DNA from: Rhabditoides inermis
Taxonomy: Eukaryota > Nematoda > Chromadorea > Rhabditida > Rhabditidae
DNA: 64,000 nucleotides
Assembly (NCBI GenBank): GCA_963966185.1
Contig: CAWZYM010000391.1
Span: 248,001 to 312,000, forward strand
Direction: 5' to 3'
The translations under genes and the position numbers were made by a program. Position 1 is the first letter of the stretch; the number at the start of each line of letters is the position of its first letter. Below the pieces are notes generated by a model. It was not told the origin of the DNA, ran no database searches, and was given only the letters and a program-made list of their open reading frames with translations. Of the stretch, positions 21,766 through 31,395 are shown piece after piece.

Positions 21766-23451
21766 TGCATCGAATGCGTCTCGAATCATCCTCAATAGCA
21801 TGAACAGGTCGCGAACGGAGGCCTGTAAATACATTTTAAGTGAGACAATAAGGAGACGCGGTTTGAGCGAGAATAGAGGAGAATCATGTCATAGGACACG
21901 GCTTGTATACGGAAGGGGTATTGTAGCGGATCAAGGCTGACATATTCGATAAGCGATCTACGCCCGAGTCGCACCACACATCACTCCACACTCTCCCCCT
22001 TATGTACGCTCCGCACCCACCGCCGGATAGCCGATTATTTATAATCTTTAATCAGTATCTAATCAGTTGTTTTTGTGCGCCCTCTTTACTGCAACGCAAA
22101 GGGAACACGCTTTTTGTGGTCGTACAAAAATATATATGGGCGACGGAGACTGACAAGAGAGGGGAAGACGAGCGTTTTTTTTCGATGTCAAATCGGAAGC
22201 GATAGTGGGGAAACAGTGAGAGGGGAAGGGAAAGGGCGGGCAGACACTGAGAATACAATTGAACAGGCACACTGACAGCACGCATAGCATAGTAAGGTTT
22301 ATAATGAGCAACTACAATAACACACCCGCACACTGAGACACAGAACAGACAGGTACGGTACCGTTCTCACCACCTAATGGCCAAGAGATCAACACTCTCA
22401 ATACACACGAGACAGGAAGAGTGAGAGAGGGGTTCACCGGACAGTCGTATTCCAAGCTACACTGTATGTCGTTTATACTTCACAACGAGTCAACTTGATG
22501 CAATGCGTTAAAAATCACGCCGAAATGTCATGCTTGGCGTAGGATTCGCATCGCAGTGCATCACAAAACAAAAGAAAAGGATATATTCATGCAGACACTG
22601 ATTTCGCATCAACAATTTAATGCGCATCAAGTTGACTCGATTTGCAGTAAAAAAGTCCGTTATCGGAAATGTACTGTAAATTGCGCCTCGCGGGGTATGC
22701 GTCACTCTGTACCTATCGATGTACCTATTGCCCTCACGGGGATAGGGGGGAGAGATTCGCACGCACCTAATGATTACGAAGTGAGCGTAGTTCCACGACA
22801 GGTAGTCGTGAATGAACGATCTTCCCCTCCCGTGCCACGAGAGAGCCTCCAGTGTCAGAACCGGCAATCACAACACACATCCCATCGGCTGCTCACGATT
22901 TTTGGAAAACTTCAATTCAATAAGCGTGTATGCGTGTCTCTCTATATCCGTTGTCTACCGCGTGTCTCTCGCAGATTCGTCGAAAGGCGTGGCGACTGCA
23001 CTTGCCTACCTGTCTAGTGCCAAAGTGCTTTCCGTTTCTCGCGCCGTTTCTAATCGACATCTCACAACCAAACGCACATCCTTTCGAACTTTGCTGTGTT
23101 TTTCCTGCGGCTGCGGTCAGTGATATTTGAAAGATACGAGAATTCAGAGGACTCGCAGTGCGAGGTTCCGGTATTCAAAAGAGCAAGCTGTCACTGATAG
23201 TTGGTGACGAGCATAGGAAGGATTTTGCTGATAAGTGGTCAGTGATGAGTCGATGGGGCTGATTGCAACAAGGAAGCGACTACAAGACAACGCGCATATA
23301 AGACCCCGATTGATAAACAGCTGTGCAGCTGTGCAACGTTATAGTCAGAAATCACAATAAATATCCACCACGGAAGTGCCACCGATGATGTAGATGTAGA
23401 TAAAGGAGCATCGGAGAAAAGAGACGAGCGGGTGTCTGCCGGTGAACTGCA

Positions 23452-23506
<55 letters not shown>

Positions 23507-23602
23507 CTTCCTATCCCTTTTCCACTCACTCACCACGCAGTTGACTACGAGTACACAGAATGTGTAGAAGAGTGGTATGAGTACGGCAGCAGGCAGTACC
23601 AT
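21766..23602 (-). CDS. Multi-pass membrane protein gene, cluster member C (model incomplete)
   Basis: Exons recognisable by similarity to members A and B are: 23540-23602 with VLPAAVLIPLFYTFCVLVV (first helix); about 23350-23454 with FTGRHPLVSFLRCSF and YIYIIGGTSVVDIY; about 22757-22860 with LTLEALSWHGRGRSFIHDYL; and 21766-21822 with ASVRDLFMLLRMIRDAFDAL, the equivalent of the last helix exon. The gap between the last two is over 900 bases, so the span may cover parts of two genes. I could not find the MEEPFSP-type C terminus here. An intron carries a long (CT)n tract. Confidence 0.4.
23455..23502 (+). repeat. (CT)n microsatellite
   Basis: About 22 CT dinucleotides (GA on the minus, coding strand) between two exons of membrane-protein gene C. 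Confidence 0.9.
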
Positions 23603-23873
23603 AGCCTATTCACTCGGGTGGGTCGGGGCGGCATTCGCAGCCGACTGCATGCGAGTGCCTGTGCAGCGGGGTGGGTGGTGTATGGTTGTGTGCCGTCGGC
23701 ATCTCTCCCCCTTGCCTTGCCCCCTCCCTCCCCTCCCTCCATCACATATCATTATCGATTAGATAGTCATTTGCTATCTGTCTGCCACAACACTTTATTC
23801 ACAAAACTAAGACATGACTTCGATAAATGTGACCAGTGTCTATGAACTGTACATCTACAATGATTTCAGTGTC

Positions 23874-24910
23874 TCAAATGTTGTCGACGGGTGTAGATTG
23901 GAAGCGTATGCGTATTGTCTCTCCTACTCGCGCGTGTTCTCCTGCTGGTCGTACTCGTTCGTTGGCTCGTCTCGCCCTCTCTTCTCCTCGAAATGCATTC
24001 ATGATCGGAGAAAACGGCTCCTCCATCAACTCCATAATTTCACCCGTCATATGGTAGCAGATACTGAAAAGTTGCCCAAGTTATAGCGATGACGACAACT
24101 TTCATACTACTTACCGTTCGACATATTCCAAAAACTGGCGGATGGAAATAATAACATTAACAAACGACAATAATAAATCTTGGATGAGCTGAAATATGTT
24201 TTAGAGTGACAACACTTCGTGCATTAGTGAGAAATAGACTTTATTATGAAAAATGATTTACTTTCATTCAAGTCGTTATTTATTCTCGAAGTTTAGTGTG
24301 ATATTCTTCTTTCAAATATTTTTTGATTAAAAAATATAATTCACTTACCATTTTGATGACATGTATGAGTTCTATCCAGCTGAGTAACATACCAGTGACT
24401 GGAGGCAGCCCACTCTGCACGAAGTACGCCTCCATTGTCAACAACTGCAAACCACTCAAGGCAATGTTCATGTTATCTCGCTAACCGCACTGCTGGCTCC
24501 AACGATGAGCAACAAGAACGAGGCTTGTCGCAGAGCCCCCAATGCCGGGTACATTCGTTTCTCCTAAACACGCAATCGCCATTGTAAATTAATATTCAAA
24601 ATCTCACCACTTGAATGGTTTCGTGGATATCCCATATGAGAAACATGAGCATAGGAACGATGAAAGCGAGTGGAGGTGGCATACGAATCATCTTGAAGGC
24701 ATCAGCAGGACAGAGATAAGCTAGCGTGGCAGCGAGTAACAAAAAGCGGTGCGCTCGAGAGACGCGCAGGCAAGATGAGGGAAGAGGAGGAGGGGGAGTG
24801 ACCCCTGACCCCTCTGCACCCAAGCTCTCCCACGCACCCTCTATCGATCCGATAATCACTAGCTGATCGATCGGCTTGCGCCCACGCAATCGCGATTCAA
24901 GCAGATACAT
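23874..24910 (-). CDS. Multi-pass membrane protein, cluster member B
   Basis: The exons in order are: 24609-24910, MYLLESRLRGRKPIDQ, a variable stretch, then MIRMPPPLAFIVPMLMFLIW and DIHETIQV; about 24487-24565, EKRMYPALGALRQASFLLLI; about 24352-24449, LQLLTMEAYFVQSGLPPVTG and MLLSWIELIHVIKM; about 24115-24190, LIQDLLLSFVNVIISIRQFL and EYVER; and a last exon to 23874, GEIMELMEEPFSPIMNAFRG followed by an Arg/Glu-rich tail and TGA. Four membrane helices and a cytosolic tail are likely. Member A next door has the same exon order and the related end FMEEPFSPL, so the two are tandem paralogues. I do not recognise the family. Confidence 0.6.
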
Positions 24911-25040
24911 TCACGGTAATATATTTTTTCTGAGATCGCAGGGACACTGTAGACAATACACGCAACGAGGATACATGTAACAAGGGTGAGTAGTTTCTCA
25001 GTATGAGAGAATAGAGGGGGTGCGATGTGGATGGAGGGAA

Positions 25041-26364
25041 TCAGGCTGGTTGATGTCGGAGGGGCGAGAACGGCTCCTCCATGAAGTCACTGATGTCACC
25101 CAGCTCGAAGAACGACCTGAAGCTGGAAATGGACAGCGTCGTATCTCTCTCTCATGTAAGAAAGTAAAAAAAAAGTTTCTTGTGTTGTGTTCGAAACCTC
25201 TCACCTCCTCTGCATAGTGAACGCGTCTCTCACGTCGCGCACAAAATCCATGAAGAAAATGATGACCGACATGAGGGAGGAGAGGCACTGGATACGGTGG
25301 TTAGAGTGGGTGCATGGGCTTTCGGGACTCACGCAGTACAGTCCGTCCCAGCTACCCAGCATCATATTGAGCACGGAGGGAGAGTCGAAGTGCGCACACA
25401 GAGCCTCCACCAGAAGCAGCTGTGAAAGACAATTTATTTTTTTCTTGTAGCCCACATTTACTTTTCATTCAGTCGTCTAAACTCAAGCACCACCAAGAGC
25501 ACGTACGCATCCACGACTACCGAAATCCGTGTTATTGGGACTCGCAGTGGGCGTTGCATTACTGTATTTTACCGTGACCTTGCCGTAATTTACATAATTG
25601 TAATGTGCTATTTGATTCGAGATAAATTTTCTTCTTCTGATTCTCACAATCTGCACAAGTGAAATGACGAGCCATGCATAGAGGGCGTTCCATACGCACT
25701 TCCACGCTGTTAAACGGTAGCGAGATGGGTCCTGTAAAATCACATACAAATAGTGTTTGACTAAATTTTCGTATTACACGCAACAGCTTCTGATCTATGA
25801 AAATTTTGTGGAAACAATTTGTAGTGAATTGTAGTGGAGCAAGTTCTCACCCGCATGTTATCCACATAGTTGACAACTGCGGATAGAATAATTATCCCTG
25901 CTATCACCACGCCAGGTTTCGGAAGAGTCAGCATCTACAACGAATTGAATTGTTAAAGCACACAAATATCAGCGTATCAACGGAGAAAGTGAGAGTGGCT
26001 ATTTACTACTCTCAGGACACCGAAAAAACTATGATAGCGGGTCACATGCGTGCGGTGAGTGAGATTACAAAGAGAATGATATTGACAACAAGCGATAGCA
26101 CTATTATCCCGGAGTGCCTGTAAACTAAACCACTACACAAAACTGGTAAGGCAAGTTGTAGAGGGATGTAGGTTGAGTGATCCACATGGCAACGACTATC
26201 GCGAAACAAGGTCGGTTCGTGGAAAATGAAAGGATGTGCGGTGCGTAGAGTGGATCTTCGATTAATCGAAAGTCGATAGATGCGCACTCTGCATTGAGAG
26301 AGGCGACATCGAGTGCGAAACGCGTGACATACGCACGGAACGTGCTACGTGAGAGAGAGTACAT
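25041..26364 (-). CDS. Multi-pass membrane protein, cluster member A
   Basis: Exons parallel those of member B: an N-terminal segment with GIIVLSLVVNIILFVISL (about 26045-26110); about 25855-25934, MLTLPKPGVVIAGIIILSAV and VNYVDNM; about 25645-25734, DPSRYRLTAWKCVWNALYAW and LVISLVQIVR; about 25340-25420, LLLVEALCAHFDSPSVLN and MMLGSWDGLYC; about 25207-25290, LSSLMSVIIFFMDFVRDVRD; and the last exon to 25041, FELGDISDFMEEPFSPLRHQ and TGA. The N-terminal start is uncertain (ATG at 26364 or 26287). Orientation, exon order and the shared MEEPFSP motif show tandem duplication with B. Function unknown. Confidence 0.55.
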
Positions 26365-26889
26365 GTGTGATCATGAGGGCTGGCGATCGAGAGGCGAGTG
26401 AGCGCGCGCGGTGCTCCCGCAGTGAGTCTGCCACAGTGAGAGCGCCCCTGGCAAGTGACCCCATACAAGGTCTCACTCTGTCCACGACACAAACACTCGA
26501 TCAATACATGTGAACATGGATGGGAAGGTGTGCAATGGGACGGACACCCTGGAACTGTTTGTTTGGACACACACTGTATGCATTCCACTCGCACTTTGAG
26601 AGAGAATTGGGGCGGGAAGGTCCAAAGGTCCCTCCGCTCAGAATAGCTTGGTCGTCACAATGCGCACATAAAATGAGTGTCTACAGCTACACGTACACAT
26701 GAAGACAAAAATGTTTACAATAAACAATCCCTTACAGCAAGTTAGTATTAAATTCAATCAAAATGTTGGTACCTATATTTTATCCACTAACATTTGTTGG
26801 AGGATAATGAGTGAGGCATCTTCGATCTGGCATAAATGCGAACCGCCCAACGTGCGCATCGACATAAGGGTGGATTAGAGGAATGCCTG

Positions 26890-26961
26890 TCCGCCGAGAG
26901 GAATCGAACCTGCGACCTGCAGAACGCTGGCCGCGATCGCTAGCCACTCTGCTACGCGATC
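26890..26961 (-). tRNA. tRNA-like Pol III relic (pseudo-tRNA or tRNA-derived SINE)
   Basis: Minus-strand sequence contains an A box-like TAGCAGAGTGG and, about 45 bases on, a B box, GGTTCGATTCC, followed by TCTCGGCGG. The stems do not pair well enough for a confident tRNA. Like the element at 14.1 kb it contains TCGCGGCC between the boxes, hinting at a shared origin. Confidence 0.5.
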
Positions 26962-27103
26962 AGATTGTCCCTGCTCGCGTAGTGAGCACCATGAAGAGTC
27001 GAGAGTTTCGTAAAACATTCGCAAAATCACTTTGATTTTATCTCAACTGAGAACACTTTATCGTTTAATACTCATGCATAGTTTTTTTTTTAAATACATG
27101 GCA

Positions 27104-27456
27104 CGTTTAAAGGATGTATCCGGGCATCATTCGTGTGTGCCATAGTTTTTGCTTTATTATATGCCTTACATAATAGATAAAAACACCTACTAGATGAAAA
27201 GTTCTGAAAATTTGTTTACAATGAGTTATTACCGAACATACAGGTTTAGTCCATATTGGAGTAAGGCTATAACTCGCTAAAAAATGAAGTTTTCAAAAAT
27301 CGGTCAACGCAGTTCCGGGGAACTCTCAAAATCATTCCAATAACCCATTGAACACATTTTGATATCTTTTGAAATGACAGAGATATTGCGATATGAAAGA
27401 CGTCCCAGGACTTCGTGGCGGGACCAATTTTTATTGCCCGTAGTCATCCTTTAAGT
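27104..27456. mobile_element. candidate small inverted-repeat element
   Basis: The left end TTTAAAGGATG..CCGGGCA and the right end TGCCCG..TCATCCTTTAA are imperfect inverted repeats about 350 bases apart. The interior is AT-rich and non-coding. Size and structure suggest a degraded MITE; no clear target duplication is visible. Confidence 0.4.
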
Positions 27457-27588
27457 AGCGGTCAGTCTCTTCGAAACTGCCTTCCATACAGACTTCGAAA
27501 CAACTTCGAAACACGACCAAACAGCGTGTTGCGAAGGCGTTTTGAAGGGGCTGTTTCAAAGAGATTGACTACACCTTAAGGATATCTT
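27449..27588. repeat. imperfect hairpin of TTCGAAAC-rich sequence
   Basis: CTTTAAGTAGCGGTCAGTCT at the left is nearly complementary to AGATTGACTACACCTTAAG at the right. The arms of about 40 bases contain TTCGAAAC-type repeats. It abuts the preceding inverted-repeat element. Confidence 0.5.
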
Positions 27589-28624
27589 AATAAGATTATA
27601 CAAAATGCATTACATTTTGCAACCATCCTCTGAGGATATATTTTGTACTCGCTGCTGTCACGCAGGTCGGATTATTTGCAAAAATGAGGACAACATAGCT
27701 ATAAAAATTTTTCCGGGAGATAGTTCGCCAGATTACGGTAGAAAATCGATCTACCCTCTGGTCGCATTTGATCTACCTTCTAGTCGTGAGGAGACCCAAG
27801 CGCGCGCTTTCAAACATTATTATCGATCAAAGAAGCCGACATGCGAATCAAAGAGGCCGCGCGACACTCGAGTCCTTGCCCGCGCTGTCTGGCCTCTCTC
27901 GCTCAAAACTGAGTTTCGCCAACTGACCCCGGCTGTCAATAACAGAAACTATCCTCCAGGCGGCGAGTATAGAGTGATTTGTGATGAACACTTTCACTGT
28001 TCCTACTATTATGAACCTGCAACCAACTGTTCTCAAAACAGTACAAAATCTGTTCCAGTATGTTACCAGTTTTCTATGTGGAAAGAGAAGGGAGCAGAGA
28101 CCGAGCCGAAGAGAATGGATGATAGAAAGGAGGCGCTGCTCCGCTTCGTAGTCGATGAGATAGAGACGGACGGATGAGGACACCGGAGGAAGATGGTGGA
28201 GGAGTTGAAGAAGGTGGCTTCTTAATACGGGAAAGAGGAGGAATGGGGGAAAAGGGATGAGAAGGCAGATGAGAGATCCTCTTGTTGACCTTGTTGTTTT
28301 TATTATCGCTCATTTTTTCCCGAACGCATTCAAATGTTCCTGACCTCTTTTTTATATGTATGTGTTGATTTTTTTAAATATTTATGTAGGAGCAATACTT
28401 TTGGTGTATTGGAATGTGCGGTTTGTGTGACCACCCGTTGTGGTATGCATTGGTGTGTTCCCATGTTCCAGATATGCACTGCGAATCAGGACAAAAGATA
28501 AAACAACTATCAATCAGCTGTTTCACCGGCGAAACAACGAAAAAGCAAGGATGCGATCGACAAGAAAACCGAATTGCGCAGTATTGGGGGGCGTAAAAAG
28601 AGTGCGCGGACTGGATTCGAATTC

Positions 28625-28632
28625 AGGATAAA
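28625..28632 (+). promoter_or_regulatory. TATA-like element upstream of the PLA2-like gene
   Basis: GATAAAAGGGCG lies about 100 bases before the start codon and resembles the GATATAAAAGGGCG promoter of the EASG gene. The longer distance leaves its use uncertain. Confidence 0.3.
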
Positions 28633-28731
28633 AGGGCGGATTCAGCGGCTGTGTGGGTGTGTGGTTATTGCATTTCAAGTTCACTTGCATACTAGCCTTC
28701 ACGGTACCCTGTCCAAAGCATAGGTTCCAGG

Positions 28732-29288
28732 ATGTTCCCTCGTCTCTCCCTCCTCTGTCTGTGCATCGTCGCTTTCGCCGCTGCCAAGAAGGCCGCCAAG
28801 GTAGAGAGAGAGAGAGAGATCATGGATAATCCCTCCAGATCCCCGAGAACCCTGCCGCCAAGTTCGCCTGTGGCAACGACCTGTTCACCAAGACCATCGC
28901 CCACAACCTTGTCAAGGGAGAGTGCAAGGGAAGGATGCGTGAGTACTCTAATCCATTCCTATTTCTGAACTGTCAGTTCCTCCTTGGTCCATTCTGTCCA
29001 CTTCCCCTTTCTATCTACATGTGCGAGTGTGAGATTGTGCTTTCCCCGTGGGAAGGGTGCGCATAACACGCCGTGTCCAAATTATTTATTCAACAAAAAT
29101 TGATCAGTAACCATTTCCTTTCAGAGAAGCTGAACGACTGCTGTGCGCACCACACGGCGTGCTACAAGCAGCAGATCATGCAGGCCATGTGTGACGAGTC
29201 GTTCTGCAAGTGCGCGGCCAAGGCGGCCAAGGGAAAGAAGGGATGCGAGGTGAGAGAGAGGGAGAGAGAGAGAGGGAGATAGGGATAT

Positions 29289-29333
<45 letters not shown>

Positions 29334-29622
29334 CGAGGAGAAGTGGATCACACATGCGATTTCAGCTGCAAGCCGGCAACTTCTGCCTCACCGCCAAGAC
29401 GTTCGGAGGACTGGAGTACACCAAGATCAAGCTCACCCCCAAGCCCGCTCCCGCCAAGAGGGTGAGAGAGAGAGAGAGCGGGAAAACGTGACAGTGAAAC
29501 TATTATTGTGCAAGAAGACGTCTAGAAGTCATGGTTAATTGGCAGGAAGAGAGTTATTAAATACAAAATGATGTTTTTTTCAGGCGCCCAAGGGAAAGCG
29601 CGGAGCCGCTCACAGGGGATGA
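28732..29622 (+). CDS. Secreted phospholipase A2-like protein, probably inactive
   Basis: Five exons. The protein starts with the signal peptide MFPRLSLLCLCIVAFAAAKK. The mature part has FACGNDLFTKTIAHNLV, then LNDCCAHHTACYKQQI and FCKCAAKAAKG, CELQAGNFC, and a basic C-terminal tail APAKRAPKGKRGAAHRG. CC-x-x-H-x-x-C is the PLA2 histidine active-site pattern, and the later CDESFCKC resembles the paired cysteines of PLA2-like nematode proteins. The aspartate that normally follows the catalytic histidine is Thr here (HHTAC), which argues against catalysis. The last exon (29584-29622) ends in TGA. Introns carry GA-rich repeats. An AATAAA follows at 29696. A secreted non-enzymatic or lipid-binding role is inferred. 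Confidence 0.75.
29292..29332 (+). repeat. GA-rich microsatellite in PLA2-like gene intron
   Basis: Imperfect (GA)n with interspersed GGGA, extending from about 29250 through 29332 between exons 3 and 4. Confidence 0.85.
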
Positions 29623-29695
29623 ACATACACTCATCAACTCCCCCCTCCCCCCACCATATCTGTACATATCACAAAGGTTTTGATGCCAGAACCAA

Positions 29696-29701
29696 AATAA
29701 A
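29696..29701 (+). terminator. polyadenylation signal AATAAA, PLA2-like gene
   Basis: AATAAA about 75 bases after the stop codon at 29620-29622. Confidence 0.55.
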
Positions 29702-29947
29702 CTATTTAATGTGTTATGTGCCGACGTATTACACTGACAATGTTGTATTTTAACAACACCAACATCGTTTATTGTGAAACTGAATCAAGGGAGGGGATTT
29801 TGCATGATCATCAAACATCAAAGTATGTGTATGTGTGGACTAAACGAGTGTGAGACGCGCAAACGATGAAAACAATTAGCGAGGTGGAAGATCGCTGTCT
29901 ACTGCCCGCGGGGGGTCCAACTGGGACCGGTTAATTTCGGGGCGCCC

Positions 29948-30325
29948 TTACTTCTTGCCCCAAGTCCAGCCCAGATCGTGCCACTCCGGGTTCTTCTTCA
30001 TCTTGTGTAGAGAGCGAACAGGTCGCATCTGGAATCGGGAGTGTTAGCTGGGTCCCGTCTACTTCTTTTTGGAATCTCATAACCGCTCGCCCGATTTGCC
30101 CACTATCCTACATCCGTATCCGCATACCGTACCATGGGATCAGACCGCTTGCCCCACGCCCATCCGAGGTCCTCCCATTCTGGCTCCATCGCCCGTCGAT
30201 GCCTGTCCTCTGAAAAGACTCGATCACTTCGGTTCTCCTACAAGTGACAAACCTGTGATAGCGGCTGCGGAGATATAAGCGATCATCACTGCGCAAATCA
30301 GCAGCACTTTAGTGAGCCAAGTCAT
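29948..30325 (-). CDS. nlp-42: Neuropeptide precursor, W(X6)W-amide (myoinhibitory/allatostatin B) type
   Basis: Three minus-strand exons splice in frame. Exon 1 (30253-30325) encodes the signal peptide MTWLTKVLLICAVMIAYISA. Exon 2 has a basic site (RHRR), then AMEPEWEDLGWAW, Gly and KR. Exon 3 has KMKK, then NPEWHDLGWTW, Gly, KK and the TAA stop. In each peptide the Gly before the dibasic site would become a C-terminal amide, and the two tryptophans are separated by six residues, the hallmark of the myoinhibitory family. C. elegans NLP-42 yields closely similar peptides ending in WNQLGWAW-amide and WQDLGFAW-amide, as I recall them. The precursor is very compact, about 73 residues. Likely expressed in neurons or neuroendocrine cells, by family. 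Confidence 0.88.
30066..30128 (+). repeat. inverted repeat, left arm (in nlp-42-like intron)
   Basis: TTTTTGGAATCTCATAACCG through ATCCTACATCCGTATCC is the near-perfect reverse complement of 30589-30653. The arm lies between exons 2 and 3 of the neuropeptide gene. Confidence 0.85.
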
Positions 30326-30588
30326 ATCTGAAAAGGCTAGGATAACAAAAGCGATACACAAGGGGATAACACAACTACCGCGGGAATCTAGTATTACACG
30401 TGGATCGTACCTCTGGGCGAGTGCGATGCGTCACACTTATACGATATGCCTATTTTGAGTGCGGTCAGCGCGTGTGTGAAATTGCCGGACTAGCACAACC
30501 TATCGCCGTGTTTTGCGGGGGAGAGAGGGGAAAGGCACACTCGGACCGCTTTATGATACCATTTCAAGCAAATGAGAGTGTGAATGGG

Positions 30589-30653
30589 ATCGCATGAGGA
30601 TACGGATGTAGGATAGTGGGCCAATCGGGCAAGCGGTTATGAGATGCCAAAAA
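30589..30653 (-). repeat. inverted repeat, right arm (upstream of nlp-42-like gene)
   Basis: Reverse complement of 30066-30128 with only a few mismatches over about 60 bases. The arms enclose exons 1 and 2 and the start of the gene. The GGA tract begins just beyond this arm. Confidence 0.85.
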
Positions 30654-30673
30654 GAGGGAAAGGGGAAAGGGAG

Positions 30674-30925
30674 GAGGTGGAGGAGGAGGAGGAGGAGGAG
30701 GAGGAGGAGGAGGAGGAGGAGGAGGAGGAGGAGGAGGAGGAGGAGGAGAAGGAGGAGGAGGAGGAGGAGGAGGAGGAGGAGGAGGAGGAGGAGGAGGAGG
30801 AGGAGGAGGAGGAGGAGGAGGAGGAGGAGGAGGAGGAGGAGGAGGAGGAGGAGGAGGAGGAGGAGGAGGAGGAGGAGGAAGAGGAGGAGGAGGAGGAGGA
30901 GGAGGAGGAGGAGGAGGAGGAGGAG
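30674..30925 (+). repeat. (GGA)n trinucleotide tract, about 250 bases
   Basis: More than 80 nearly uninterrupted GGA triplets, with rare GAA or AAG variants. The tract is open in several frames as poly-Glu, poly-Arg or poly-Gly on the plus strand and as poly-Pro or poly-Leu on the minus strand. Those open frames are not genes. The strand is purely purine over the whole length. Confidence 0.95.
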
Positions 30926-31395
30926 TGTATGGAGGGGTGGATATGAAATGCGGAATGAGGGGGATACTGGGAGGGGCGGTGTTATAGAGGGAGGGGAGCC
31001 AATCAGATATGATTGAGCCCATCCGGCGCTCATTCAACACTGAAACTCACACAACGCAATTAGAAGAAGCAGAGGACTACGGTGAATCCAGGCGGGCGAG
31101 AAGACGTCATTATAATTGCACTTCTCCCAGATTCTCCCACTCGCTCACTCTTTGCGCCAACAACGCTGTTCTCACCGATCTTTTTCTTCATGTATCCGGA
31201 ATAGAACATCATATCTTGACAACACTGTACACAATTGGGTGGGCGATCTAATCATAGCTGCTGCAATTTGTGGGGGGTTCCGGTGTATTCAGAGAGACTG
31301 GAGACGACATCACATGTAATCATGGAAATAGCCCTGCGGCGGGTGTTTCGCCAGGTTTCTGGAATACGGTATACGAGAAAAAGTGTGTTGTCGAC

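Larger units (their letters stand above)
26365..28731. other. gene-free stretch with repeat relics
   Basis: I see no supported gene between the membrane-protein cluster and the PLA2-like gene. A plus-strand open frame at 27605-28177 (190 codons) has no recognisable motif. The stretch holds a tRNA-like relic, an inverted-repeat segment and a hairpin, listed separately. Confidence 0.5.

Noticed and set aside
27605..28177. A 190-codon plus-strand open frame
   Set aside because: It is the longest unexplained open frame in the gene-free stretch, but the product has no recognisable domain, no signal peptide and mixed composition. It is intronless, unlike most of its neighbours. A lineage-specific gene cannot be excluded.
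30551..31040. Long poly-Leu, poly-Pro, poly-Glu and poly-Arg open frames
   Set aside because: All are readings of the GGA tract. No start context or flanking coding sequence supports them.
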